Part shown: positions 52,905 through 61,801 of the stretch, in pieces
Layout of the letters: every line of letters begins with the position of its first letter
Numbering within the stretch: position 1 is the stretch's first letter
DNA from: Afipia clevelandensis ATCC 49720
GTDB lineage: Bacteria; Pseudomonadota; Alphaproteobacteria; Rhizobiales; Xanthobacteraceae
Length of the DNA: 64,000 nt
Assembly: GCF_000336555.1 (NCBI RefSeq)
Contig: NZ_KB375281.1
Coordinates: forward strand, 4,332,155 to 4,396,154
Direction of reading: 5' to 3'
Notes under the pieces: model-generated
What the model was told of the DNA's origin: nothing
Database searches by the model: none
What the model saw: the letters and a program-made list of their open reading frames with translations, nothing else
Made by a program: the position numbers and the translations under genes

Positions 52905-54113
52905 TTACTTCTGGGCGACGGGCATGATGTGATTGTCCTCGAAGCGCGTCCAGATGTAGTCCTTCTCCGACAGGGCGTCGTGCCGGGTCTTGGTGAACGG
53001 CTTGTCGTAGGTCTTGATCAGGCCATTGACCTGGTCGACTTCATAGAGCCCGTTACGAATGGCGGCAGGATCTGCACTTTTGGCTTTCTCGATGGCGCGC
53101 GCGATCACAAGAACGGAGTCATAGGCGTTGGCGACGCCGACAGCCGGCGTCACGTCCGCCGGTCCCTTGATGTCGGGATACTTCGCCTGCAATGCGGCCA
53201 TCACCTTCTTGCCGACGGGTGAAAGGTCGCCGAAGAAGCTGTAGGTCTGAACGAAAATCACGTTCTTCGCGTTCGGCCCAGCGAGCTCGGTGAAGCGGCC
53301 GCCGGCCGGACCCCAGTGCGAAACGATCGGGGGGGCCCAGCCCATGCGGTCGAGCGATTTCACGACTTGCGATGCCGGGCCGACATTGCCGACCAGGAAG
53401 AGCGTGTCGGCACCGGCCTGCTTCAGACGCGAGAGCTGCGGAACGACATCGACATCGTTGCCTTCAAACTTCTCGATGCCGGCGGGCTCGATGCCGGCCT
53501 CTTTCATGGCGTCCTTGAGCCCATGCTCGTTCGACTCTCCCCATGGATTGTTGACGAGGATCAGGCCGGGCTTTTTGGTGCCGTAGGTCTTGCGCGCGAA
53601 CTGGACGATGGCCTTGTCGACTTCGCTGTCCTTCGCGGAGACGCGGAACACATAGTTATCGGCGGCGCCGTTCTGCGTGATGTTGGTGCCTGCGGCCCAT
53701 GGCACAACGAATGGCATCTTCGAGTTGTTCACGAACGGCACGATGGCGAGAGCGACAGGTGTATCGAGGCCGCCGAGCACGGCGGAAACCTTTTCGCGCT
53801 GAATCAATTCACGCGCGGCGATCAGGCCTTTGGCCGGATTGCTTTCATCGTCGCGGCGGACGAGCTCGAGTTGCCGGCCGAGAACGCCGCCCTTGGCGTT
53901 GATCTCGTCGATGGCGATGGTGGCTCCGCGGGTGAGAGCTTCACCGGCCCGCGCCGATTGACCCGACAGGGCGGTGACAAGGCCGATCTTGATGGGTTCT
54001 GCGGCGTGAGCCGCTGAAACGGAAAGTGTTGCGGCGAAGGCAACGCCCATCATGCCACGCAGGAACGAAGGGCGGGAAAAGGCACGGTTCGATGATGTCG
54101 AATTGTAGCGCAT
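52905..54113 (-). CDS. Branched-chain-type ABC transporter substrate-binding protein
   Basis: 402 residues. Signal peptide to about residue 38 (FLRGMMGVAFAATLSVSAAHA, cleavage before AEPIKIG). The mature protein has the type-I LivK fold: IKIGLVTALSGQSARAGEAL, INAKGGVLGRQLELVRRDDE, and VGNVGPASQVVKSLDRMGW. It is first in the minus-strand transporter operon, 155 bases from the divergent deacetylase-family gene. Ligand unknown; the neighbours point to a cyclic amide, imide, pyrimidine or ureide. Confidence 0.92.
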   Translation of the reverse strand: MRYNSTSSNRAFSRPSFLRGMMGVAFAATLSVSAAHAAEPIKIGLVTALSGQSARAGEALTRGATIAIDEINAKGGVLGRQLELVRRDDESNPAKGLIAARELIQREKVSAVLGGLDTPVALAIVPFVNNSKMPFVVPWAAGTNITQNGAADNYVFRVSAKDSEVDKAIVQFARKTYGTKKPGLILVNNPWGESNEHGLKDAMKEAGIEPAGIEKFEGNDVDVVPQLSRLKQAGADTLFLVGNVGPASQVVKSLDRMGWAPPIVSHWGPAGGRFTELAGPNAKNVIFVQTYSFFGDLSPVGKKVMAALQAKYPDIKGPADVTPAVGVANAYDSVLVIARAIEKAKSADPAAIRNGLYEVDQVNGLIKTYDKPFTKTRHDALSEKDYIWTRFEDNHIMPVAQK

Positions 54114-54193
54114 TCTGCTATTCCTCCCGATAAGGCGAGTTCTCGCATCGAGAACAGTTCGCCAGCATTTCCGCCGCTCATCGTGTCGCGAAC

Positions 54194-54218
54194 TTGACGG
54201 AAGTAAAAACTTTCTTCA
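54194..54218 (+). promoter_or_regulatory. Probable promoter with TetR-type operator, divergent region
   Basis: TTGACG (54194-54199), then GTAAAAACTTTCTTCA (54203-54218), which matches 12 of 16 positions of the palindromes at 57587 and 58770. It lies between the binding-protein gene (minus, start 54113) and the deacetylase-family gene (plus, start 54269). The weakest of the three sites. Confidence 0.5.
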
Positions 54219-54268
54219 ACAATGCGCGAAATGTCAAGCGGCTGTAGTTACTTTGACGGAGTTTTCGG

Positions 54269-55249
54269 ATGAATGGGAAAATTTCTATGCCCACAATTTC
54301 GGCAAATGATGCCGCGTCTTCGCGCAGTGCGGAAGATGACGCAGCACGCGCGGCATTCGAGATTTCCTCACATGGACGATACGGTTACAGCGCGATCGTC
54401 AATCGTCCGGACTTCACTTGGCCGGGTGGAAAGCGCCTTGCGGTCTACATCGGTTTGAATCTCGAACACTTCACTTTCGGGGACGGCTTGGGCGCGGAAC
54501 TTTGTCCCGGAGGTCCGCATCCGGACGTTCTGAACTACGCCTGGCGCGACTACGGTAACCGGGTCGGTGTCTGGCGGTTGATGGATCTTTTCGACGAACT
54601 GTCGTTTCCGGTCTCCGTACTCGTGAACAGCAGCATCTATGCGTATTGTCCTGAAGTGATGGATGCTTTCCGGGAGCGCGGGGCGGAAGTCGTCGGTCAT
54701 GGCCGGACCAATTCGGAGCGGCAGGGCATCATGCCTGAAGCGCATGAACGGCAATTGATCGCCGAGTGCACATCGGTGATTGCCAATGCCGAAGGGCACA
54801 AGCCTGCAGGCTGGCTCGGGCCGTGGATATCGCAATCGCATCTGACGCCAGATCTGCTCGCCGAGGCTGGATACGGTTATCTGCTCGACTGGTGCATGGA
54901 CGACCAGCCGATATGGTTCAAGACGCGGAACGGCGGACGGATTCTATCGGTGCCTTATCCGCAGGAGTTGAACGATATTCCGTCCATTGTCGGACGAAAG
55001 GATTCCGGCGAGCAGTTCGCTGGAATGATCGTCGATAACTTCGAGGAAATGCTGAACCAGTCGGCGAAGCAGTCCCTCGTTATGGGAATTGCGCTGCATC
55101 CTTATCTCGTCGGTCAGCCGCATCGCCTCCGGCCGCTGCGGCGGGCGTTGCAGGCCATCGTTGCAAAGCGCGACGATATCTGGATCACGACGGCCGGCGG
55201 CATTGCCGATTATTGCCTGACCCTGCCGGACGGGATCATCCAGTCCTGA
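54269..55249 (+). CDS. Polysaccharide deacetylase-family (PuuE allantoinase/cyclic imidase-like) hydrolase
   Basis: 326 residues. The NodB-like barrel starts with RLAVYIGLNLEHFTFGDGLG and has EVVGHGRTNSERQG as the metal-His motif, with the C-terminal VMGIALHPYLVGQPHRLRPL supplying a further His. This pattern (NxE near the start, HG in place of the sugar-type HTxxH) is that of the PuuE allantoinase and imidase branch rather than carbohydrate deacetylases. It would open a cyclic amide or ureide ring. ATG 54269 starts a unit with the cytosine-deaminase-like gene. Confidence 0.85.
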   Translation: MNGKISMPTISANDAASSRSAEDDAARAAFEISSHGRYGYSAIVNRPDFTWPGGKRLAVYIGLNLEHFTFGDGLGAELCPGGPHPDVLNYAWRDYGNRVGVWRLMDLFDELSFPVSVLVNSSIYAYCPEVMDAFRERGAEVVGHGRTNSERQGIMPEAHERQLIAECTSVIANAEGHKPAGWLGPWISQSHLTPDLLAEAGYGYLLDWCMDDQPIWFKTRNGGRILSVPYPQELNDIPSIVGRKDSGEQFAGMIVDNFEEMLNQSAKQSLVMGIALHPYLVGQPHRLRPLRRALQAIVAKRDDIWITTAGGIADYCLTLPDGIIQS

Positions 55250-55298
55250 CGCTGCGCGGCCAGATCATAGGCTCAAAAACCATTCCCCAATCGAGGAC

Positions 55299-56510
55299 GT
55301 GAACGTGACCGGGATCGAAACGCTTTTTCAGAATGCACGTCTGACTGACGGGCGCGTTGTCGACTTTGCGACGGTGGATGGGCGCATTGCTGCGATGGCG
55401 CAGGGGCTGCAGTCGCCGCAGGCGCGGCAAACGGTCGATCTTGAGCGCCGGCTTGTGCTGCCTGGATTTGTCGACGGCCATCTCCATCTGGACAAGGGTT
55501 TTATCGGCGACGACTGGAAGCCGCATCGGCCCTGCACGGCGGGCTTTAACGTCCGCGAGCGGGTCGAGTTCGAGAAACAGGCGCTTGCGAAGGCAAAGCC
55601 GATCCCCGTGCGCGCCGCTGCCTTGATCGAGCTGTGCGTGTCGCACGGCACCACGCACATGCGCAGTCACGTTGACATAGATCCGCAGGTCGGATTGCGA
55701 AATCTCGAACAGGTTGTGGCTGTGCGCGACGCGCATCGCGACAAGGTCTCAATCCAGATTGTGGCTTTTCCGCAAAGCGGAATCGTGACCGCACCCGGTA
55801 CGCGCGAGTTGCTCGATGCGGCCATCCGGAACGGCGCGGATCTCGTCGGAGGTCTCGATCCGGCGAGTTTCGATGGCGACATCGCAGGACATCTCAATGT
55901 GATTTTCGGCATTGCGGAGCGCCACGGCGTCGGAATTGACATCCATCTGCACGATGGCGACCTGCTCGGCGTTTTTGAAATCGAGGAAATCGCGCGGCGC
56001 ACCAAGGCGCTCGGTCTTGGCGGCAAGGTCACGATCAGCCACGCCTATGCGCTGGGGCAGGTGTCCCGGGATGTCGCGCAGAGGGCCGCGAACCTGTTGG
56101 CCGAAGCAGGAGTTTCGATCCTGACGAATGCGCCCGGCGCTCATGCTTTCCCGCCTGTCATGCTGTTGCACGAGGCTGGCGTGAATGTCTTCGCCGGCAA
56201 CGACAACATTCGCGATTCCTGGTGGCCTTACGGTGACGGCGATTTGCTCGAAAGGGCGATGATTGTGGGATATCGCTCGGGCTTCAACACCGACGCGGAG
56301 CTCGAACTGGCATTCGGCATGGTCACCGGGCACGCGGCGCGGGCGCTTCATGTCAAGGATTACGGGCTCGCCGAGGGCGGGATGGCCGATTTTGTCGTGC
56401 TGGATGCGGAGCATATCCAGGAGGCCGTGATTGCGCGGCCGAAAGCCCGCGATGTCTATAAGGCAGGCCGTCTGATTGCACGAAATGGCGCCACAATTTC
56501 CGCCGCGTAA
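55299..56510 (+). CDS. Cytosine-deaminase-like amidohydrolase
   Basis: 403 residues. Metal motif GHLHLDK (about residues 61-67), HVDID, HLHDGD, SHAYALG and the catalytic-Asp motif GNDNIRDSWWPYGDGDLLER: this order is that of the CodA/AtzD-independent cytosine-deaminase branch of amidohydrolases. It deaminates or hydrolyses a heterocycle. The start is GTG at 55299 with GAGG upstream. It follows the deacetylase-family gene by 49 bases; the two may act one after the other on the imported ring compound. Confidence 0.88.
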   Translation: MNVTGIETLFQNARLTDGRVVDFATVDGRIAAMAQGLQSPQARQTVDLERRLVLPGFVDGHLHLDKGFIGDDWKPHRPCTAGFNVRERVEFEKQALAKAKPIPVRAAALIELCVSHGTTHMRSHVDIDPQVGLRNLEQVVAVRDAHRDKVSIQIVAFPQSGIVTAPGTRELLDAAIRNGADLVGGLDPASFDGDIAGHLNVIFGIAERHGVGIDIHLHDGDLLGVFEIEEIARRTKALGLGGKVTISHAYALGQVSRDVAQRAANLLAEAGVSILTNAPGAHAFPPVMLLHEAGVNVFAGNDNIRDSWWPYGDGDLLERAMIVGYRSGFNTDAELELAFGMVTGHAARALHVKDYGLAEGGMADFVVLDAEHIQEAVIARPKARDVYKAGRLIARNGATISAA

Positions 56511-56703
56511 CAACAGCCTGCTTTTGGGCAAGCTCCTGGTTTGGTGCGGATGATGCGCCGGATGATTTGATTGCGGGAGTGGCGATGTGGTAGTTTGGGC
56601 GCATATTGCCCGTAGAATGCAATTTCAGAGGCCGAATGGCCCGCCGGCAACGGCACCGTGATAGATCGCCAGATTCTTCCAAGGGTGTTGACCAGGTGCA
56701 GGA

Positions 56704-57453
56704 ATGAACGAGACGTCAGCGAAAAAATCTCCTGCGCGGAAGAAGACCGCAGCGGGCAAGCGCAAGCGCGATTCTGCACTCACCAAGGAATCGATTCTTC
56801 AGGCCGCCACTTACGAGTTTTGCCGGAACGGTCTTGGCGGCGCGCGTGTTGATGCCATCGCCCATCGCGCGAAAGCCAATATGCGGCTGCTCTATCACTA
56901 CTTCGGCGACAAGGACGGGCTTTATCTGGCGGCCCTCGAGCATGTCTACACGGACATCCGCGCCGCCGAGCAGCAGCTCAATCTCGACAGCCTCGATCCT
57001 GCGACAGCGCTGCAGGAACTGATTGATTTTACATTCACGTTCTTTCAGAACCACCAAGACTACATCGCCATGATCAACACGGAGAATTTGCAGCGTGGCA
57101 AATATCTCCGGAAATCCCGCAAAATCGCCGCGCTCACAATGCCGCTCGTCTCCAATATCGAAAGCATTCTCAGACGGGGCGTGGCTGCCGGAATTTTCCG
57201 CAGTGGCGTGGACCCGATCCAGCTATATGTGACGATCACCGCCTTCAGCTATTTCCATGTGTCGAACAGGCATACGCTGTCCTTGATGTTCGACAAGGAA
57301 CTGGGCGATTCAAAATGGCTTGAAGATCGCCGCAAGCATACGCACGACGTGATCGGAACGTGGCTGGCTGCCCCGGGAGCTTCCCGCGAAGGGCAGAAGA
57401 TGGCCTCACCAAAACTCTCGCCGATCCGGGGCAAGGCGTCCGATCTCGTGTGA
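56704..57453 (+). CDS. TetR-family transcription regulator (RutR-like C-terminal domain)
   Basis: 249 residues. A basic N-terminus (residues 1-25) precedes the helix-turn-helix (GGARVDAIAHRAKANMRLLY, then HYFGDKDGLYLAALEHVY, about residues 45-80). The ligand domain has FTFTFFQNHQDYIAMINTEN, resembling the RutR group that senses pyrimidines. It lies between the hydrolase genes and the carbamoyltransferase genes. Matching palindromes at 54203, 57587 and 58770, between promoter -35 and -10 elements, are the likely operators. The 56511-56703 gap shows no copy of that palindrome. Confidence 0.9.
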   Translation: MNETSAKKSPARKKTAAGKRKRDSALTKESILQAATYEFCRNGLGGARVDAIAHRAKANMRLLYHYFGDKDGLYLAALEHVYTDIRAAEQQLNLDSLDPATALQELIDFTFTFFQNHQDYIAMINTENLQRGKYLRKSRKIAALTMPLVSNIESILRRGVAAGIFRSGVDPIQLYVTITAFSYFHVSNRHTLSLMFDKELGDSKWLEDRRKHTHDVIGTWLAAPGASREGQKMASPKLSPIRGKASDLV

Positions 57454-57573
57454 CGATCCGCCCGGGACGGACCTGATGTGCTCCCCGCGGGTAAGCCGCA
57501 AGTCCAAAATTAGACCGTCCTCGGCTCACCGGGATCGACCCGGGTTTCGCCACGCGAATAGCCGGACGGCCAT

Positions 57574-57602
57574 TTGACAATGATAAGTAAGAATATTATT
57601 AC
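57574..57602 (+). promoter_or_regulatory. Promoter with TetR-type operator upstream of the DUF2877/AllH gene
   Basis: TTGACA (57574-57579) and TATTAC (57597-57602) are spaced by 17 bases. The palindrome GTAAGAATATTATTAC (57587-57602) fills the spacer and covers the -10, so a bound repressor would block polymerase. Start codon at 57651. Confidence 0.72.
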
Positions 57603-57650
57603 TTAAGTGGTCGCGACTGTTGTCGCTGTTGCGGGATTATTGGATCGGGA

Positions 57651-58625
57651 ATGGCCAGTCAGGCCCATCGGATGCGTACGGAATTTCTCCGGCCGAGAAC
57701 GGCGGGGCATTCGCCGTTGCCGTCGATCCGGGAGATCGGGCTGCTCGCTGACGTCACGCTCCGCAAATCGCAGGCCGGCCGCGTGACGGCTGTTTTCGAC
57801 AGTTCCTTCTACGCTGTCTTCGGCGGCGAATGGATATGCGTGGGCCTGCCTCACATCGGCTCGGGACCGCTGCATGTCGTGTGCGAGAGCAGGCCCCATG
57901 CTTGGCCGCAATCGGAAAACGCGATTACGCTCGACGGCTTCGCCCTTTCTCTCGACGGCATGCCGTTCGCGACCCTCGAAGGCGCATCCGTCTGGCAGCC
58001 GGAAAGGCTCGAGGACTGGACGTTGGCCGATCTGCAGCGAGGCGTCGGCGCGGCCAGCGCGTTGTGGCGCGGGGAACCATCCGGGAGCGGGTTGGCAGCG
58101 GCGGGCTGCGTGCCGTTTCCTGCAGGCCTCTCGCGGCTCATGTCCGCGGCCCGCCCTGCGGTTGCGGCCCTCGATCGGATTCTCGCACAGGCATGCGCGG
58201 GCTGTGATGCATCGCCCGAGGACGAAATGCTGCTCATCACCCTGATCGGGCTCGGGCCGGGACTCACGCCATCCGGCGATGATCTGCTCGGCGGCGCGCT
58301 CATCGCGCTGGCGTCTCTCGATCTGCTGGATGTCAGGGACAGGTTGTGGAGCGTGTGTTCTGACAAACTCGACCGCACCACTGACATCAGCGCATTGCAT
58401 CTGCGGACGGCAGCGCGCGGCTACGGCGCGGCGTCGCTCCACGACGCGATCCATGCCACGATCGGCGGTGATGTGTCGCGCCTTCCGGATTTCCTCAATG
58501 CGGTTTCAACAATCGGTCACAGTTCAGGTCGCGACAGTTACGCCGGTGCATTGATTGCCTTGCGCGCGGCCGAGCGTCATTTCTCTCGCGAAGACACGCG
58601 CACATGGGGTTCTGCCGAAGCCTGA
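57651..58625 (+). CDS. allH: DUF2877 protein, AllH (YlbF)-like oxamate carbamoyltransferase component
   Basis: 324 residues. The defining block is LIGLGPGLTPSGDDLLGGAL (about residues 200-219), with SGRDSYAGALIALRAA near the C-terminus. In E. coli the homologue YlbF, renamed AllH, forms oxamate carbamoyltransferase with AllF (FdrA) and AllG (YlbE). It has its own promoter and a terminator follows, so it is transcribed apart from allG/allF, unlike the compact E. coli order. ATG 57651 with CGGGA upstream. Actual substrate may be another N-carbamoyl acid. Confidence 0.82.
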   Translation: MASQAHRMRTEFLRPRTAGHSPLPSIREIGLLADVTLRKSQAGRVTAVFDSSFYAVFGGEWICVGLPHIGSGPLHVVCESRPHAWPQSENAITLDGFALSLDGMPFATLEGASVWQPERLEDWTLADLQRGVGAASALWRGEPSGSGLAAAGCVPFPAGLSRLMSAARPAVAALDRILAQACAGCDASPEDEMLLITLIGLGPGLTPSGDDLLGGALIALASLDLLDVRDRLWSVCSDKLDRTTDISALHLRTAARGYGAASLHDAIHATIGGDVSRLPDFLNAVSTIGHSSGRDSYAGALIALRAAERHFSREDTRTWGSAEA

Positions 58626-58652
58626 CGTTCTGCGTCTGGTTTCTCCAAACTT

Positions 58653-58690
58653 GGCTGCTCCGGTGTCATGCCCGGAGCAGCCTTTTTCTT
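58653..58690 (+). terminator. Rho-independent terminator after the AllH-like gene
   Basis: Perfect 11-bp stem GGCTGCTCCGG (58653-58663) and CCGGAGCAGCC (58672-58682), 8-base loop, followed by TTTTTCTT. It separates allH from the downstream operon. Confidence 0.92.
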
Positions 58691-58761
58691 GCCCGATCGT
58701 GCGTCGAGGCGCCTGCGTTCCTTGTTGTTGGTTGTCGATTGAGGCGTGGCGAACGTTGCAA

Positions 58762-58790
58762 TTGACAAAGTAAGAATTTTCTTACTATCT
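58762..58790 (+). promoter_or_regulatory. Promoter with TetR-type operator upstream of the split allG operon
   Basis: TTGACA (58762-58767) is followed by the palindrome GTAAGAATTTTCTTAC (58770-58785) and a TACTAT -10 candidate (58783-58788). The palindrome has 7-bp arms around TT. It shares 14 of 16 bases with the site at 57587. Confidence 0.75.
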
Positions 58791-58816
58791 TGAAACCTCG
58801 ATACGAGTGGAGGACG

Positions 58817-59011
58817 ATGTTCGTGGCAAATGAAACCAACAAGCCGTACCAGGCGCTGCTGACCGGCAACGTAAAGGTCGTGAATGTCGGCCTCGAAGGC
58901 TTTGTGAAAGATCTGCGCGATTGCGACATCGAAGTCGTTCATGTCGATTGGTCTCCGCCCGCCGGTGGTGATCCGGAGATGGCGGCTTTGCTCGCGAAGC
59001 TCGGCGTGTGA
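58817..59011 (+). CDS. Small protein equivalent to the N-terminal segment of AllG (YlbE)
   Basis: 64 residues. ALLTGNVKVVNVGLEGFVKD and EVVHVDWSPPAGGDP match, as I recall it, the first 50 or so residues of E. coli YlbE/AllG (NVINVG.., V..LDWTPP). The rest of AllG follows as a separate gene 10 bases on. Both have ribosome sites (GGAGG before ATG 58817), and the stop codon is clean, so this looks like a split gene whose products associate rather than a decayed one. It probably contributes to the same carbamoyltransferase. Confidence 0.75.
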   Translation: MFVANETNKPYQALLTGNVKVVNVGLEGFVKDLRDCDIEVVHVDWSPPAGGDPEMAALLAKLGV

Positions 59012-59021
59012 GGGGGCATCC

Positions 59022-60272
59022 ATGAAGCTGATCGAGGAAGCGAACAAGCAGGCTCTCGCGCGCATTCTGGAGGGTGAGCCAAAGCTGATCGACATCGTTC
59101 CTGCGCGCGATGTCCTGAAGGGCCTGAAGGAGAGGATGATCCTTCACGCCGGTCCGCCAATCACATGGGACAGGATGTGCGGGCCGATGCGCGGCGCGGT
59201 CGCCGGCGCAATCGTCTTTGAAGGCTGGGCGTCCGATCTTGAATCCGCCACTGAACTGGCCGCCGGCGGCGGCATTGAATTCCATCCGAACCACCATTTC
59301 GGTGCGGTAGGGCCGATGACCGGCATGACGACGGTGTCGATGCCGCTGTTCGTTGTCGAGAACACACGGTTCGGCAACCGTGCCTACTGCGCGATCAACG
59401 AAGGCCTCGGCAAGGTGATGCGCTTTGGCGGCAACGACGCGAGCGTGCTTGCGCGGCTAGCCTGGCTGCGCGACGTGTTCGGTCCCGTGCTCGCCAAGGC
59501 GATCCGGGCGCGGGGCGGCATCGAGCTCAAGTCGATCATCGCGCGTGGTCTCTCGATGGGCGACGAGATGCACCAGCGCAACCTGGCCTGCTCGAGCGTG
59601 TTCCTGCGCGAGATCGGGCCATCGCTGGCGCGAACCTCGACTGACAACAACATTCTCGCCGACTGCATCGGCTTCATCGCGCAGAACGATCAGTTCTTCC
59701 TCAATATCGCGATGGCGATGGGCAAGGCGATGACCGATCCGGCGAAGGGCATTCGCGGTTCGACGGTAGTCACAGCCATGTGCCGCAACGGCACCGACTT
59801 CGGCGTGCGTGTGAGCGGTATGGGCGACCAGTGGTTCACTGCGCCGGTCGAGATGCCGGAAGGTCTGTATTTTGCCGGTTATTCCGAGAAGGACGCCAAC
59901 CCGGACATGGGTGATTCCGCGATTGTGGAGACCGTCGGTCTGGGCGGCTTCGCGATGGCGGCGTCGCCCGCTGTCGCCGGGTTTATCGGCGCCGGTGCGC
60001 CGTCGGAGGCGGGAAACTTTACCCGGGCAATGGGTGAAATCACCGTGGGGCAGAATTCGGAGTGGACCATTGCTGCGCTCGATTTTGCCGGAGTGCCGAC
60101 GGGAATCGACGTGCGGCTGGTTGTCGAAACCGGACTGGCGCCGATCATCAATACCGGCATCGCGCACCGTGAACCCGGAATCGGTCAGGTCGGTGCGGGC
60201 GTGGTGAAGGCGCCGATGGCGTGTTTCCAGCAGGCTGTCCGGGCGATTGCGAAAGATCTGGGGGTGTCATGA
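59022..60272 (+). CDS. allG: DUF1116 protein, AllG (YlbE)-like oxamate carbamoyltransferase component (main part)
   Basis: 416 residues. RMILHAGPPITWDRMCGPMR, GAIVFEGWASDLESATELAA, LSMGDEMHQRN, STVVTAMCRNGTDFGVRVSG and GLGGFAMAASPAVAGFIGAG follow the YlbE pattern through to GVVKAPMACFQQA. The family's N-terminal segment is encoded by the preceding small gene. It overlaps fdrA by 4 bases (ATGA). With AllF and AllH it would transfer a carbamoyl group from an N-carbamoyl acid such as oxalurate to phosphate. Confidence 0.85.
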   Translation: MKLIEEANKQALARILEGEPKLIDIVPARDVLKGLKERMILHAGPPITWDRMCGPMRGAVAGAIVFEGWASDLESATELAAGGGIEFHPNHHFGAVGPMTGMTTVSMPLFVVENTRFGNRAYCAINEGLGKVMRFGGNDASVLARLAWLRDVFGPVLAKAIRARGGIELKSIIARGLSMGDEMHQRNLACSSVFLREIGPSLARTSTDNNILADCIGFIAQNDQFFLNIAMAMGKAMTDPAKGIRGSTVVTAMCRNGTDFGVRVSGMGDQWFTAPVEMPEGLYFAGYSEKDANPDMGDSAIVETVGLGGFAMAASPAVAGFIGAGAPSEAGNFTRAMGEITVGQNSEWTIAALDFAGVPTGIDVRLVVETGLAPIINTGIAHREPGIGQVGAGVVKAPMACFQQAVRAIAKDLGVS

Positions 60273-61801
60273 GCGCGTTTGTTCTGAGCGAAATCCGCAA
60301 GGGATTTTATCTGGATTCGGTCGCGCTGATGCGGCTGTCGCGTGAGATTGCCGCGGCACCCGGCATTCTCGAAGCCGCACTGATGATGGGAACGCCTTCC
60401 AACACGGCCATCATGCGCAATGCGGGACTTCTTGACGGTGACATCAATGCGCAAGGCAACGATCTCATTCTCGCCGTGAAAGCCGAGAACGAGCAGGCTG
60501 CCCGTGCCGCGCTTGCCGAGGCGCGCAAGGCGCTCGATAAACCGAAGAGCCAAAGCGCGGAAGGTGCGGTGTGGCGGCCGCGCAGCATCGGCGCGGCGGT
60601 CAAGGCAGCGCCTGATGCCAATCTTGCGCTGATCTCCGTTCCTGGTGAATTCGCGGCTGCGGAAGCGCGCAAGGCGCTCAACCGCGGCCTGCACGTCCTG
60701 ATGTTCAGTGACAACGTCGCGATCGCGGATGAATTGTCTCTGAAGCAGCATGCGCGTGAACGCGGCTTGCTGATGATGGGGCCTGACTGCGGCACCGCCA
60801 TCATTGGCGGAGCGCCGCTGGCCTTCGCCAACAAGCTGAACCGCGGACGGATCGGAATCATCGGCGCGTCGGGAACGGGCACGCAGGAGGTTTCGTGCCT
60901 TGTCTCGGAAGCAGGTGAGGGCATCTCGCATGCCATCGGCGTCGGCGGACGTGACCTGAAAAAGGAGATCGGCGGGATCACCACGCTGATGGCGATCGAC
61001 GCGCTCGACGCCGATCCGGAGACGGAGCATGTGGTGCTGATTTCCAAGCCACCACATCCGGATGTCGCAAAAGCTGTCATTGCGCGGATCGCGCAAAGTC
61101 CGAAATCCTACACGGTATGCTTCATCGGGGCGGACTCGGCGGATCTGCCGCCCAATGCGAAGTTCGCCCGCACGCTCAAGGATGCAGCCGAACTTGCGCT
61201 CGGCGGCAAGACGATCGGCGGCCATTTCAGCGTGACGAAGCTGGCGACACGTCTGCCGAAGCGCAGGGGCGAGCGCCGCATCGAGGGTCTGTTTGCCGGC
61301 GGAACGCTTTGCGCCGAGGCGCAGGTGATTCTCGGTGCCGGCGGCCGCAAGGTCGCATCGAATGCGGCGATTCCGGATGTGCCATATCTCGATGCACCGG
61401 AAAGCGCAGGCCGCGACCGCATCATTGATCTGGGTGCCGACGAATATACCCAAGGCCGTCCACATCCGATGATCGACCCGTCCGTCCGGGACGATGCGTT
61501 GCGCGCAGCCCTGGTCGATCCTGAAGTCGCGGTCATTCTCGTCGACCTCGTGATCGGTTATGGCGCGCATGCCGATCCTGCCGGACATCTGGCAGGGATT
61601 GTGGCGGGTCGCTCCGACAGCGCGCCGGTCATTGTCGCCTCGGTGACCGGCACCGAGCTCGACCGTCAAGTGCGTTCCGCACAGGTTCGCCGTCTGGAAG
61701 AAGCGGGAATTCTGGTCGCGCCATCGAACGCACAGGCTTGCGAACTGGCTCTTGCCTTCGCCGCCAACGACATCAAGGTGGCTCGCTATGCGCACTCTTA
61801 A
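60269..61801 (+). CDS. fdrA: FdrA / AllF-like oxamate carbamoyltransferase component
   Basis: 510 residues. FdrA resembles succinyl-CoA synthetase alpha chains: two CoA-binding-like regions and IGIIGASGTGTQEVSCLVSE (about residues 200-219), LLMMGPDCGTAIIGG, VVLISKPPHPDVAKAVI and FAGGTLCAEAQVILG. In E. coli it is the AllF part of oxamate carbamoyltransferase. ATG 60269 overlaps the allG stop, and its own stop is overlapped by the carbamate kinase gene. The product carbamoyl phosphate would pass to that kinase. Confidence 0.9.
   Translation: MSAFVLSEIRKGFYLDSVALMRLSREIAAAPGILEAALMMGTPSNTAIMRNAGLLDGDINAQGNDLILAVKAENEQAARAALAEARKALDKPKSQSAEGAVWRPRSIGAAVKAAPDANLALISVPGEFAAAEARKALNRGLHVLMFSDNVAIADELSLKQHARERGLLMMGPDCGTAIIGGAPLAFANKLNRGRIGIIGASGTGTQEVSCLVSEAGEGISHAIGVGGRDLKKEIGGITTLMAIDALDADPETEHVVLISKPPHPDVAKAVIARIAQSPKSYTVCFIGADSADLPPNAKFARTLKDAAELALGGKTIGGHFSVTKLATRLPKRRGERRIEGLFAGGTLCAEAQVILGAGGRKVASNAAIPDVPYLDAPESAGRDRIIDLGADEYTQGRPHPMIDPSVRDDALRAALVDPEVAVILVDLVIGYGAHADPAGHLAGIVAGRSDSAPVIVASVTGTELDRQVRSAQVRRLEEAGILVAPSNAQACELALAFAANDIKVARYAHS

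Noticed and set aside
60185-61795. 536-residue minus-strand open frame across fdrA
   Set aside because: Complement of a well-supported gene; Arg/His/Gln-rich composition typical of antisense frames in GC-rich DNA, with no family motif.
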